Part shown: piece by piece, positions 21,742-30,630 of the stretch
How positions within the stretch are numbered: position 1 is the first letter of the stretch
Layout: each line of letters starts with the position of its first letter
Assembly: GCA_021296055.1 (NCBI GenBank)
Contig: JAGWBE010000004.1
Location: 1 to 33,904 of the forward strand
Length of the DNA stretch: 33,904 nucleotides
Direction: 5' to 3'
Source of the DNA: Dehalococcoidia bacterium
Lineage (GTDB): Bacteria; Chloroflexota; Dehalococcoidia; Lucifugimonadales; Australimonadaceae
Notes under the pieces: model-generated
Told to the model about the DNA's origin: nothing
The model's database searches: none
Seen by the model: only the letters and a program-made list of their open reading frames with translations
Program-made: the position numbers and the translations under genes

Positions 21742-24700
21742 CTGCCTCGCGCCCTTGCGGCCTCATTCGATAGATGACCACGCTCCCACTGTCGTACACG
21801 CGCTCCAACGCCGAGCCGACCATCCCCTCGAACTTCGCCAACCCCTCCGCCGCGAAGTAGAGCCGCTCCGTCGGCCCAACGTACACGTACTCCACCCCGT
21901 AGCGCTCCATCAGCCGCAGCGCCTGCTCGGTGTCCGTCGTGCCGTACATCGTGCGCACGTCACTGATGCGCCGTCGCACCCTTGCGGGCTCCGCGCCGCC
22001 CGCCCCGCGCTGTTGCGCCTGGTGCCACTCCCACCCGACCACGACGGGCAAGCCCGTGTAGACGGCCACGCGCGGCGTCCACCGATAGCCCGCCGTCACC
22101 GCCTCCAACACTACCGGCGAGCCCTCGACCTCGCGCCGCAGGAATTCCAGCGCCTCCGCGTCGTGGGCCAGATCGTAGCGCGCGTCGGGGTAGTTCGCCG
22201 AACCGTCCGGCCCCGGGTCGGTGTAGGCATACTCACGCTGGAACGCCGTCCCGTCCAGCGTCAGCTCCGTCGGCCCGAAGCGATCCGCCAGCCGCGCCCG
22301 CGTCCCCAGCAATGGATAGACCGATGCCGAGAGCACCAGCAACGCCAGCACACACGCCCACGCGATGACCGCCGGGCGGCGGAGGCGCAGCGCGCCGCCC
22401 GCCCACGCCGCCCACAGCCCCACGCCGCCCGCCAGAGCGAACAGCGCCCACGCGCCCAGGTACAGCTTGAACACCGTGTTCATCCGGTCGATGTCGTTGA
22501 CGACGGTGACCACGTCGACGCCCACGCCGACGCCCAACGCGATGCCCAGCATCGCGAGCAGCATCAGGTGCGCGGGCGTCTCCGGCCTGCGGCGGCGCGT
22601 CAACCACCAGCCGCCGAGCGCAAACGCCGCAAAGCCGATCAGCCCTAGCAGCGTCGCTGTCGTCCAGGGGCGGACGGCGCTCGACGGGGCGGCGGCCAGG
22701 ACGACGGCGAGGAGCACCGCCGCGCCCCCCGCCGCCATGCGCGCCCTCGGCCGGAAGCGGCGGCGCGCCTCGACCGCCAGCCACGAGCCCGCCGCGAACA
22801 GCAGCAGTGCGTGGATAGCAAGGTAATGCCAAAGCACGGTCTGCCATTGGCTCATGCGCAGCCCGCCGAAAGGCGGCTCATAGTGCTGGTGGTAAGGCAG
22901 CCACAGCAGATAGGCCGCCGCCCAGAAGACGGCAATCACCGCCAACCATCGCGCCGCAACGGAGAACACGTCCGCTCCGCCGCGCATTGTAACCGCCATG
23001 ATCCCGATGGCCGCCAGCGCCAGCAGGCCGTAGGGCGCGGCATCCCACGTGTTGATGGCCGCCAGCGCCCCCACCGTCAGCGCCAGCGCCGCCAAGGCGG
23101 GCGCGCGGCGCCGCAATCCGACGGGCGAGCGTCCGCTCAACGCAACGTTGAGCGCGCCTCCCGCCGCCAGCAGCCCGAAGGGGATGGCGATCATATGAGC
23201 GTGCAGATCGGCGAACAGGAACGTCCAGAACGGAAACTCCGTGATGCTGATCTGGCCCACCATCACGCGGCTGGAGCGCCAGAAGTCGAACCGCCCGAAC
23301 GCTTCGCCGTTCAGCGACGCCCACGCGCCCTGCACGAGCTGCGCCGCGCCGTCCATGTTGCCCAGCACGCCCAGCAGCAGCATCGCAGCCGCGCCCGCTG
23401 CGAGCGTCGACCGCGCGCTCACGCGCAGCCGCGCCCGTTGCCGCAGCGCCTCCGCTATGTTGTGCCCGACGCTGAACGCCCCCGTAAGCGTCAGCGCGAA
23501 CAGCAAGGGCACGGCCAGGTTGTAGGCGATGGCGGGGACGATGCCCGTCAGCCGCATCAACGCCGCCACGATGACGAACCCGAAGTAGTAGTAGTTGATG
23601 AACCCGCCCGCGTACCACGGGTCGTAGGGCGGAAAGACCGACGAGCGCGCGACCGCCGTCAGGTAGGACAGGTCCATCGGCTTCTCGCCGCCGCGCCATG
23701 GGTGCCACAGGTCGGGGTTGGCGGCTCGCACGATCAGGAAGGCGAAGAAGGCGGCGAGGAACAGCGCCTCCATCGACAGCAGGTAGCGCCAGCGCCGCCG
23801 CAGATGCGCCCGCAACTCCGCGCGGTAGCGCCACGCCGGCCACGCCGAAAGCAGCCCCACGCCGATCATCGACAGCGCGACGCTGCCCCGTCCGAACTCC
23901 CACACGCCGTAAGACGCGCCTAGCCACGCTAACCACGCCACGAGCAGCAACCCCAAGGGACGCGCGAGCAGCACGCCGCGGTCGGGCAGCCAGCGGAACA
24001 CTGCGTAGGCCAGCGGCAGCGCCAGCGCGAAGATAACCTCGACCGCAAGCAGCCACACTAGCCACGGTGCGGCGCTGTTCAAACCGCCCTCGCTGAATAG
24101 CTCGCTCCACGTCCCGCCCGCCCGCTGCCGGACTAGCGCCTCCTCCGAGAGCATCAGCCGCTCCGGGCGCGGCTCGTCCGACTCGGCGTAGATGCGCGAC
24201 AGCATCTCCCGCGCGGTCAGCCGCCCCTCGTTGCGCCACAGCAGCGTCAGGGGGCGGTCGTAGTTCGTCACGTTCCCGTCCGCGTAGCCCAACCGCAGTG
24301 TCAGCGGCGCCTCCTCCACGCCCGGCAGTGTCCCCGGGGGCGTAACCCCCGCGCGGGTGAAGGGGTCGTGCGTGAACGCCACGCCTAGCAGCGACGGGTA
24401 GCGCTCGAAGGCGCGCTCCAGCTCGAACCCCAGCTCGCCGTCAAACAGCAAGCGGTAGTAGGCGCTGGAATACGGATAGCGCTCCGGCAGGCGCGCCACG
24501 CTCCCGAACGGGCGGTTGCTGTACGCGATGAGGTAGTCGGCGGCGGCCAGTTGATCCGCCAGCTCCGACGCCTTGGCCGGCGTATCGCTCTCGTAGACTC
24601 GCAGCTGATCGACGCGGAAGCGCCCCAGATCCGCGAACCCCTCGTCCCAGTGGTTGTCGGTCAGCACCGACGCGTCCGATGCCGCCGTCTCGTTGAGGTA

Positions 24701-26077
24701 AGCCGATGCTGCGATAGCGGGATGAGGTTCGTTGTAGGAGCGCGCGAACGCTGCGCCGTAGAACATCGTCGCAAGCAACACGAACGCCGCCACCGCAACC
24801 GCCGCACGTCGCACCAGCGTCTGATAGCGCGCGAAGCGCGGCGGCGCGTCGAACCTCGCCGCCGCCACGAGCCAACGCGCGCCCAGCAGCGCCATCACCG
24901 GCAGCACCGGCGCCAGGTAGCGCAGGAACTTGACCTCGAACAGCGCCAGCGCCAGCAGAAAGGGCGCAACCCATGCGACCAGCAACGCCTCTCCCCAGAT
25001 GGGCGCCCCCCAGCGCCGCCGCCCAAGCACGCGCACGACGCTAATCGTTAGCCCCGCCCATGCCGCGATGCCCAGCGGCAGACCCAGCCCCCACACGGCG
25101 GACTGGCGCACCTCGTAGAGCGTGAAGCGCTCCCCCACGTACTGCACCGTGTAGGGCACGACGCCCGCCGTCCGCGCCACCATCGCCTCGAACCCCTGGT
25201 CGCCCACGAACTTCTCGATATCCAGCAGCGCGTAGGGTTGCAGGACGACGAAAACTGCGACCGCGGCCGCCGCCGCCATCGCCCCGCGCGTGGCGACGCG
25301 CCCCAACTCGTAGGGCTTCGACCCCACGATCACGTCCGCCACCGCGCGATGGACGAGCGCGCCGTAGGTCAGCGCCAATGGGACGAGCAGCGGCAGACTC
25401 GTGGAGCGGAAGGCGAACGAGAGGCCGATGACGACGCCCAGGGCGAGGTGGTCGCGTCGGCGCCCGCGCGCCGTCACGTTCAACATATGCCAGAAGGCGA
25501 GCAACGCCAGCAGCGCCACGAACGGCTCGGGCCGGTAGAAGTGCGCAACCTGGATGGAGATCGCGGCGAACGCGCCCAGCGCCGCCGCCAGCAGACCGGC
25601 CTCGCGCCCGAACAGCCGCCGCCCCAGTAGGTACAGCATCGCCACCGCGCCCACGTCCGCCAGCGCCGCCAGCGTCCGCCCGGCCGAGGCCAGGTCTTGC
25701 AAGCGCACCTGCTCCATAAACGGCTCGAGCAGGAACCGCGCCGCCACTAGCATGTAGATGATGACGCTGCCCAGCGGGAACCAGTGCGGGTTGAGTGGGC
25801 TGCGCTCCGCGTCCAGCAGTGTCCCCAATCCCGGGATGCCCGGCTCGTCCAGCGGGAAGTCGTGGTTGGCCAACGCCTCCCAGCCGGGCGCGTCCGTCAG
25901 CATCCGGTGCATCTGTTCGGCGCGCAGAAAGATCGAGCGCTCGTCCGGGTGGTAGAGCGCGCCGCCGTCCCAATCGAGACCCGTCAGCCGCAGGAAGAGC
26001 GCCGCCCCGACGATGACCACCGGCAGCGCCAGGGTGAGCCGGCGCCCAAGCGCCGATGTGATGGCGGCTCGTTCCAT
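21734..26077 (-). CDS. Giant membrane protein: GT39-type glycosyltransferase fused to DUF2298
   Basis: This 1447-residue protein has two polytopic halves. Residues 1 to about 640 resemble the PMT/ArnT (GT39) lipid-linked sugar transferases, with helix 1 followed by the acidic pair in YHPDERSIF, about ten helices, then an extracytoplasmic segment around residues 450-640. From about residue 690 to the end lies a DUF2298 region with more than ten helices, containing RAANPDLWHPWRGGEKPMD and the aromatic run FINYYYFGFV. The C-terminus ends in a soluble domain (YGVEYVYVGPTERLYF). The combination suggests transfer of a sugar from a polyprenyl phosphate to a cell-surface acceptor. It is the longest gene here and stands alone. 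Confidence 0.85.
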   Translation of the reverse strand: MERAAITSALGRRLTLALPVVIVGAALFLRLTGLDWDGGALYHPDERSIFLRAEQMHRMLTDAPGWEALANHDFPLDEPGIPGLGTLLDAERSPLNPHWFPLGSVIIYMLVAARFLLEPFMEQVRLQDLASAGRTLAALADVGAVAMLYLLGRRLFGREAGLLAAALGAFAAISIQVAHFYRPEPFVALLALLAFWHMLNVTARGRRRDHLALGVVIGLSFAFRSTSLPLLVPLALTYGALVHRAVADVIVGSKPYELGRVATRGAMAAAAAVAVFVVLQPYALLDIEKFVGDQGFEAMVARTAGVVPYTVQYVGERFTLYEVRQSAVWGLGLPLGIAAWAGLTISVVRVLGRRRWGAPIWGEALLVAWVAPFLLALALFEVKFLRYLAPVLPVMALLGARWLVAAARFDAPPRFARYQTLVRRAAVAVAAFVLLATMFYGAAFARSYNEPHPAIAASAYLNETAASDASVLTDNHWDEGFADLGRFRVDQLRVYESDTPAKASELADQLAAADYLIAYSNRPFGSVARLPERYPYSSAYYRLLFDGELGFELERAFERYPSLLGVAFTHDPFTRAGVTPPGTLPGVEEAPLTLRLGYADGNVTNYDRPLTLLWRNEGRLTAREMLSRIYAESDEPRPERLMLSEEALVRQRAGGTWSELFSEGGLNSAAPWLVWLLAVEVIFALALPLAYAVFRWLPDRGVLLARPLGLLLVAWLAWLGASYGVWEFGRGSVALSMIGVGLLSAWPAWRYRAELRAHLRRRWRYLLSMEALFLAAFFAFLIVRAANPDLWHPWRGGEKPMDLSYLTAVARSSVFPPYDPWYAGGFINYYYFGFVIVAALMRLTGIVPAIAYNLAVPLLFALTLTGAFSVGHNIAEALRQRARLRVSARSTLAAGAAAMLLLGVLGNMDGAAQLVQGAWASLNGEAFGRFDFWRSSRVMVGQISITEFPFWTFLFADLHAHMIAIPFGLLAAGGALNVALSGRSPVGLRRRAPALAALALTVGALAAINTWDAAPYGLLALAAIGIMAVTMRGGADVFSVAARWLAVIAVFWAAAYLLWLPYHQHYEPPFGGLRMSQWQTVLWHYLAIHALLLFAAGSWLAVEARRRFRPRARMAAGGAAVLLAVVLAAAPSSAVRPWTTATLLGLIGFAAFALGGWWLTRRRRPETPAHLMLLAMLGIALGVGVGVDVVTVVNDIDRMNTVFKLYLGAWALFALAGGVGLWAAWAGGALRLRRPAVIAWACVLALLVLSASVYPLLGTRARLADRFGPTELTLDGTAFQREYAYTDPGPDGSANYPDARYDLAHDAEALEFLRREVEGSPVVLEAVTAGYRWTPRVAVYTGLPVVVGWEWHQAQQRGAGGAEPARVRRRISDVRTMYGTTDTEQALRLMERYGVEYVYVGPTERLYFAAEGLAKFEGMVGSALERVYDSGSVVIYRMRPQGREAAP

Positions 26078-26087
26078 AGCCGCCGCG

Positions 26088-26093
26088 ATTCTA
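26088..26093 (-). promoter_or_regulatory. -10 box of the DUF2298 gene
   Basis: TAGAAT on the minus strand, ten bases before the ATG at 26077, with no Shine-Dalgarno sequence between. A transcript would carry only about three untranslated bases. Confidence 0.35.
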
Positions 26094-26130
26094 GTACGCG
26101 CCTAAGGCGGCTCCCCCGCCCCGCCTCCCC

Positions 26131-27141
26131 CTACAGCCCCTCCCCCATCATCGCCGCCAGGTCGGACGTGCGGCAGGAGTAGCCCCACTCGTTGTCGTAC
26201 CACCCCAGCGCCTTCACCATCGTCCCCCCCATCACCATCGTCGAGAGCGCGTCGAAGATGCACGAGTGCGGGTCCATCTTGATGTCGCTCGACACGATGG
26301 GGTCCTCCGTGTAGGACAGCACGTCGTGGAGCGCGCCCTCCGCCGCGGTGCGGAACGCCGCGTTCACCTCCTCGGCGGAGACCTCCCTGCCCAGCTCGGC
26401 CACCAAGTCAGTGACCGAGCCCGTGGGCACGGGCACGCGCAGCGACATGCCGTGCAGCTTGCCGTTCAACTCGGGGATGACGGCGCCGACCGCCCGCGCC
26501 GCGCCCGTCGTGGTGGGGATGATGTTCTGCGCCGCCGCCCGCGCCCGCCGCAAGTCCTTGTGGAACTGATCGAGGATCTGCTGATCGTTCGTGTAGGCGT
26601 GCACCGTGTTCATCAGCCCCCGCTCGATGCCGAACTCGTCGTTCAGCACCTTGACCATCTGCGCCACGCAGTTGGTCGTGCATGAGGCGTTCGAGACGAT
26701 GTGGTCGCTCGCCCTGTCGTACTCCCCGTCGTTCACGCCGAGCACCAGCGTCTTGTCAACGTTGGTCGCCGGCGCCGAGATAATCACCTTCTTCGCCCCG
26801 CCCTCGATATGCCCCGCCGCCTTCTGCCCGTCTGTGAACACCCCCGTCGACTCCACGACGATGTCAACCCCCAGGTCTCCCCACGGCAGCTTGGCCGGGT
26901 CGCGCTCCGAGAGCGACTTGATGGCGTGGCCGTCCACCACGATCTCGCCGTCGCCCGCGCGCACGTCGCCCGGGTAGCGCCCGTAGTTCGTGTCGTACTT
27001 GAACAGGTGCGCGTTCGTCGCGTCGTCCGCCAGATCGTTCACCGCCACGACCTCCAACGCCTCCGGGTGGCGCTCCAAGCTCGCCCGCAGCACCTGGCGG
27101 CCAATGCGTCCGAACCCGTTGATGCCGATGCGCGTGGTCAT
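26131..27141 (-). CDS. gap: Glyceraldehyde-3-phosphate dehydrogenase
   Basis: This NAD(P)-dependent enzyme of glycolysis and gluconeogenesis is 336 residues long, the usual size. It begins RIGINGFGRIGRQVLR. The catalytic Cys154 sits in SNASCTTNC, with His181 in NTVHAYT, and the C-terminus has WYDNEWGYSCR. Asp36 after beta-2 (VNDL) favours NAD. No phosphoglycerate kinase or triosephosphate isomerase gene is adjacent, unlike many bacteria. Start: ATG at 27141 behind AGGAGGGG. It is divergent from the amidase. Confidence 0.96.
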   Translation of the reverse strand: MTTRIGINGFGRIGRQVLRASLERHPEALEVVAVNDLADDATNAHLFKYDTNYGRYPGDVRAGDGEIVVDGHAIKSLSERDPAKLPWGDLGVDIVVESTGVFTDGQKAAGHIEGGAKKVIISAPATNVDKTLVLGVNDGEYDRASDHIVSNASCTTNCVAQMVKVLNDEFGIERGLMNTVHAYTNDQQILDQFHKDLRRARAAAQNIIPTTTGAARAVGAVIPELNGKLHGMSLRVPVPTGSVTDLVAELGREVSAEEVNAAFRTAAEGALHDVLSYTEDPIVSSDIKMDPHSCIFDALSTMVMGGTMVKALGWYDNEWGYSCRTSDLAAMMGEGL

Positions 27142-27177
27142 ACTCCCCTCCTGGCTAGCGGACTTGCGGATGCCTCA

Positions 27178-27207
27178 ATGCTACTAGCGGCCCCCCCGCC
27201 CTCACAA
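27178..27207 (-). promoter_or_regulatory. Promoter candidate of the GAPDH gene
   Basis: TTGTGA (27207-27202) and TAGCAT (27183-27178) on the minus strand with an 18-base spacer; each matches four of six consensus bases. Predicted leader about 30 bases, ending in a strong ribosome site. Confidence 0.4.
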
Positions 27208-27298
27208 CCGGGCTCCCGCCGTGCGGCGCGCCTCTCCGCGATAGCCCTCTCCGCCGCCGCCCGCTATGCTCGCGCCAACGCGCCCACAAGGAGGAGCC

Positions 27299-28825
27299 AT
27301 GACCCAGCGCCTGCGAGGTTTCATCCGGCGGCCCGGCCCGCGCGAAGTGCAAGACCTCGCCGCCTCTGCCTCCGTCTTCCTCACCGACCGCCATGCCGAG
27401 GAGGTCGCCGCCGCGATGGACGCAATGCTCGGCGCCATCGACGCCGTGGACGACCTGCCGCCCGTCGCCATCCCCGTCAAACACACCGACCGCGACCCGG
27501 GTCGGCGCCCCACGCCCGACGAAGACCCCTTCAACGCGATCATCCGCCTCTGCCGCGTCAACGGCGCGCCCTCCGGCCCTCTCGCCGGCAAGAGCGTCGG
27601 CATCAAGGACGCGGTCAAGGTGGCGGGCATCCCAATGACCAACGCGTCCACTATCCACCGCGGCTTCGTCCCAACGCACGACGCGACCGTGGTCGAGCGG
27701 CTGCTGGACGCGGGCGCGGTCGTGACGGCCAAGACGAACCTCGACGACTTCTCGTGGGCGGGCACGGGCGAGACCTCCACGTTCGGGCCGACCAAGAACC
27801 CGCGCAACGACGCCTACTCCCCCGGCGGCTCCTCTAGCGGCAGCGCCGCGGCGGTGGCGGGCGGCTTAGTCGATCTCGCCATAGGCGCGGACACGGCGGG
27901 CAGTGTCCGCATCCCCGCCGCGTGGTGCGGCATCGTCGGCCTCAAGGCCACCCACGGCCTCATCCCCTCCTTCGGCGCCGCCTACATCGACCACACCCTC
28001 GACTACCTCGGCCCTATGGCCAAGAGCGTCGAGGAGACCGCCCTTATGCTCGCGGCGATCGCGGGCGACGACCCGCGCGACCCCCAATGGGTGCGCGGCG
28101 CCATCCGCACGGACGACTACGCGCGCGGCCTCGGCGAGGGCGTCGCGGGCATGCGCTTCGGCGTAGTCCGCGAGGCGCTCCAATGGACCGAGGCCGACCC
28201 CGCGATGACGGCGATGTTCCACGACGCCGTCCGTAAGCTCGAGGGCCTCGGCGCCGCCGTTGAAGAGGTCTCCGTCCCCTGGTGGCGCCACGCGTGGCCC
28301 ATCCAGATAGCGATTATGTGCCACTCCGTCTCGGCGATGGTCGACTCCAACCTAGAGGGATTCAACCGCGGCGGCATGTGCGACCCCGACTACCAAGCCG
28401 CCTTCGGCAAGGCGCGCCGCCTCGCCGCGCACGAGGTCGGCCCTTTCCTGCTCGTCGGCATTCTGGCGGGCCACTACCTGCGCAACGACTACTTCGGCGC
28501 CTACTACGGCAAGGCCCAGAACCTGCGCCACGAGCTGCGCCGCCAAGTGGACGGCGCGCTCAGCGGCCTCGACGCGCTCATCACTCCCGTCACCGCCTTC
28601 TTCCCCACGCCGCTGATCGACGAGGAGATGACGCTGACCACGATGGGCGAGAAGGGCTCCGCTAACACGCACAACACCTGCGCCCTCAACCTCACTGGCC
28701 ACCCCGCGCTCTCCGTCCCTATGGGCGCCGATGCGCGCAACCTCCCCGGCGGCCTTCAGATCATCGCTCCCCATTGGCGCGAGGCCGACCTGCTCCGTAT
28801 CGCCCATGCCTTCGAGGCGGGATGA
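27299..28825 (+). CDS. Amidase signature family hydrolase
   Basis: This 508-residue enzyme hydrolyses an amide bond through the Ser-cisSer-Lys triad: Lys103 in GIKDAVKV, Ser178 in SPGGSSSGSA and Ser202 in GADTAGSVRIPA. These match the amidase signature pattern and spacing. An N-terminal extension of about 90 residues precedes the catalytic domain, as in many stand-alone amidases. The substrate is unknown. It is not GatA, since it lacks gatB/gatC neighbours and its N-terminus differs. Start: ATG at 27299 behind AAGGAGGAG, with a possible -10 TATGCT at 27265-27270. Confidence 0.92.
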   Translation: MTQRLRGFIRRPGPREVQDLAASASVFLTDRHAEEVAAAMDAMLGAIDAVDDLPPVAIPVKHTDRDPGRRPTPDEDPFNAIIRLCRVNGAPSGPLAGKSVGIKDAVKVAGIPMTNASTIHRGFVPTHDATVVERLLDAGAVVTAKTNLDDFSWAGTGETSTFGPTKNPRNDAYSPGGSSSGSAAAVAGGLVDLAIGADTAGSVRIPAAWCGIVGLKATHGLIPSFGAAYIDHTLDYLGPMAKSVEETALMLAAIAGDDPRDPQWVRGAIRTDDYARGLGEGVAGMRFGVVREALQWTEADPAMTAMFHDAVRKLEGLGAAVEEVSVPWWRHAWPIQIAIMCHSVSAMVDSNLEGFNRGGMCDPDYQAAFGKARRLAAHEVGPFLLVGILAGHYLRNDYFGAYYGKAQNLRHELRRQVDGALSGLDALITPVTAFFPTPLIDEEMTLTTMGEKGSANTHNTCALNLTGHPALSVPMGADARNLPGGLQIIAPHWREADLLRIAHAFEAG

Positions 28826-28849
28826 GGAACGACGGAGAAGCGTCTCGGG

Positions 28850-28878
28850 TAGGCAGGGCGCGGCGGCGGTGGTATAAG
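28850..28878 (+). promoter_or_regulatory. Promoter candidate of the alpha/beta hydrolase gene
   Basis: TAGGCA (28850-28855), a 17-base spacer, then TATAAG (28873-28878). A start near 28885 supports the GTG at 28914 as initiation codon rather than the TTG at 28893. Confidence 0.45.
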
Positions 28879-28913
28879 GGGCGCATCCAACCTTGACGGC
28901 GCGGAGGCAGGCA

Positions 28914-29861
28914 GTGACGACGACAGTTGACACCTTGCGGTTGTCGAAAGAGGTGGCGGCGCGGCCCCTCGACCAGTGGCCTACGGTTGCCGTGGAGCTG
29001 CTCGGCACGCAGACGCGCCTGATCTACGGCAAGCAGTACCGCCACCGCGTGATTGAGTGCGGCGACTCCGGCGAGCCGCTGCTTCTGATTCACGGCGTGG
29101 GCGGCCACGCGGAGACCTACGCCCGCAACCTCCACAACCTCGCGGCGCACGGCTTCCACGTCTTCGCCATCGACGCCCTCTACCACGGCTTCTCATCCCA
29201 CCACCCCTACGACGACGAGAACCGCACGGAGCGCCAGGCCGAGGCGGTGGCCGACCTCATCGACGCGCTGGGATTCCCCTACGCGCACATCGAGGGAGAG
29301 TCGATGGGCGGGGCGATCGCGTTCGAGTTCGGGATGAAGTTCCCCGAAAAGTCGGGCAAACTCATCATGAACACCGGCATCGGCGCCATCAACTGGAAGA
29401 AGACCGACTTCCCCGAGAACCCGGGCGGCGGCAACACGCTCGCCGAACTCTCTCGCGCCTCCATCCTCACCCCCACTTTCGAGACGGTGCGTAAGCGGAT
29501 GGAGTGGCTCGTGGCGGAGCCCTCGCGCATGACGGACGAGATGGTGGACATCCGCCTGCGGCTCTACTCCTTCCCCGACGTGTACGAGTCGATCAAGCGC
29601 GTGTACCGGGTCGCGGACGACAGCCCGCGCGAGTGGGCGCGCGTCGCCAAGTACGAAGAGGAAGACATGCAGAACTTCAAGCCGGAGGGCCTGGTGTTCT
29701 GGACGGACAAGAACCCGGGCCAAGGCCCCGCCTTCGGCGAGTACGCGGCCAGCAAGCTGCGCGGCGCCAAGTTCTACAACATGCTCGACGCCGCCCACTG
29801 GCCCCAGTGGGAGAAGCCGGAAGAGCACGACCAGGTGCTCATCGACTTCATCCTCGGCTAG
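28914..29861 (+). CDS. Alpha/beta-fold hydrolase
   Basis: This 315-residue serine hydrolase has the alpha/beta order of the family: the oxyanion HGVGG at about 60-64, the nucleophile Ser130 in GESMGG, and a C-terminal His (about 295) in AAHWPQWEKPE. A cap domain lies between about residues 150 and 240. The layout is like the C-C bond hydrolases of aromatic degradation (MhpC/BphD type) and also like haloperoxidase-type esterases, so the substrate cannot be named. Start: GTG at 28914 with GGAGG just upstream. It follows the amidase by 88 bases but seems to have its own promoter. Confidence 0.87.
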   Translation: MTTTVDTLRLSKEVAARPLDQWPTVAVELLGTQTRLIYGKQYRHRVIECGDSGEPLLLIHGVGGHAETYARNLHNLAAHGFHVFAIDALYHGFSSHHPYDDENRTERQAEAVADLIDALGFPYAHIEGESMGGAIAFEFGMKFPEKSGKLIMNTGIGAINWKKTDFPENPGGGNTLAELSRASILTPTFETVRKRMEWLVAEPSRMTDEMVDIRLRLYSFPDVYESIKRVYRVADDSPREWARVAKYEEEDMQNFKPEGLVFWTDKNPGQGPAFGEYAASKLRGAKFYNMLDAAHWPQWEKPEEHDQVLIDFILG

Positions 29862-29874
29862 CAGCGCGCGAAGC

Positions 29875-29912
29875 AGGCGGAGAGGTCCCGCGCGGGCGGC
29901 GCCTCTCCGCCT
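29875..29912 (+). terminator. Strong GC-rich hairpin between the hydrolase gene and apt
   Basis: AGGCGGAGAGG (29875-29885) and CCTCTCCGCCT (29902-29912) form a perfect 11-pair stem; the loop contains the palindrome CCCGCGCGGG. It lies 13 bases after the hydrolase stop and 38 bases before the apt start. It lacks a U tract and may act as a terminator, an attenuator or an mRNA-processing/stability structure. Confidence 0.5.
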
Positions 29913-29950
29913 CGCCGACGCCGCCGCGCCCGAACCGCGAGGAGCCGCGC

Positions 29951-30472
29951 TTGCCCAACCCTCCCTACGCCGACCTCATCCGGGACATCCCCGACTTCCC
30001 GCGCCCGGGCATCCTGTTCCGTGACATCACGCCGCTGCTGGGCGACGCGGAAGGGTTCGCCGCGGCGGTGCGCGACCTAGCCGCGCCCTACCGTAACGCC
30101 TCCATCGACCGCGTCGTGGCGGTGGAAGCGCGCGGCTATCTGCTCGGCGCGCCCGTCGCGCTAGAGTTGGGCGCGGGCCTCGTCCCCGTCCGCAAGAAGG
30201 GCAAGCTGCCCTACGAGGTGCTCCGCGCAGAGTACACGCTGGAGTACGGCGAAGAGGCGGTGGAAGTGCACCGCGACGCGCTCCGCCCCGGCGAGCGGGT
30301 GCTCATCGTCGACGACGTGTTGGCGACGGGCGGAACGATGGCGGCCGCGGCGGCGCTGGTGGAGCGCACGGGCGCCGCGGTCGCGGGCGCGGCGGTGCTC
30401 ATTGAGCTGATGGCGCTGCGCGGGCGCGACCGGCTGCAAGAGCTGCCGCTGACGGCCTCCATCGTTTATTAG
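29951..30472 (+). CDS. apt: Adenine phosphoribosyltransferase
   Basis: This purine-salvage enzyme makes AMP from adenine and PRPP. The 173-residue protein has family-typical IRDIPDFPRPGILFRDITPLL at the N-terminus, VEARGYLLGAPVA in the middle, and the PRPP-binding motif VLIVDDVLATGGT at about 117-129. Start: TTG at 29951, seven bases after GAGGAG; the frame is open further upstream, but this start gives the standard N-terminus. Confidence 0.94.
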   Translation: MPNPPYADLIRDIPDFPRPGILFRDITPLLGDAEGFAAAVRDLAAPYRNASIDRVVAVEARGYLLGAPVALELGAGLVPVRKKGKLPYEVLRAEYTLEYGEEAVEVHRDALRPGERVLIVDDVLATGGTMAAAAALVERTGAAVAGAAVLIELMALRGRDRLQELPLTASIVY

Positions 30473-30487
30473 AGGCGCTGAGGGCTG

Positions 30488-30515
30488 GGAGGCGTGATGC
30501 GCCGCGCACGCCTCC
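30488..30515 (+). terminator. Terminator-like hairpin after apt
   Basis: GGAGGCGTG (30488-30496) and CACGCCTCC (30507-30515) form a perfect nine-pair stem 15 bases after the apt stop. Only a weak T-containing stretch (TCTCGTTCG) follows. Confidence 0.5.
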
Positions 30516-30516
30516 T

Positions 30517-30552
30517 CTCGTTCGCCCTGAGGGAACTCGAAGGGTGAGCGAG
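30517..30552. repeat. Interspersed palindrome, copy C
   Basis: CTCGTTCGCCCT (30517-30528) and AGGGTGAGCGAG (30541-30552) form a 12-pair stem with two G-U pairs around a 12-base loop (GAGGGAACTCGA). It matches copies near 6004 and 7575 and lies between the convergent apt and MFS genes. The rest of the gap to 30630 shows nothing I can name. Confidence 0.65.
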
Positions 30553-30630
30553 GGCGGCGGCGCTTAACCGCCTGGCGGGCGGGTGCCCGATGAGCCTGTT
30601 GGCGGAATGGATAGAAGAGCGGGCGTCTGA

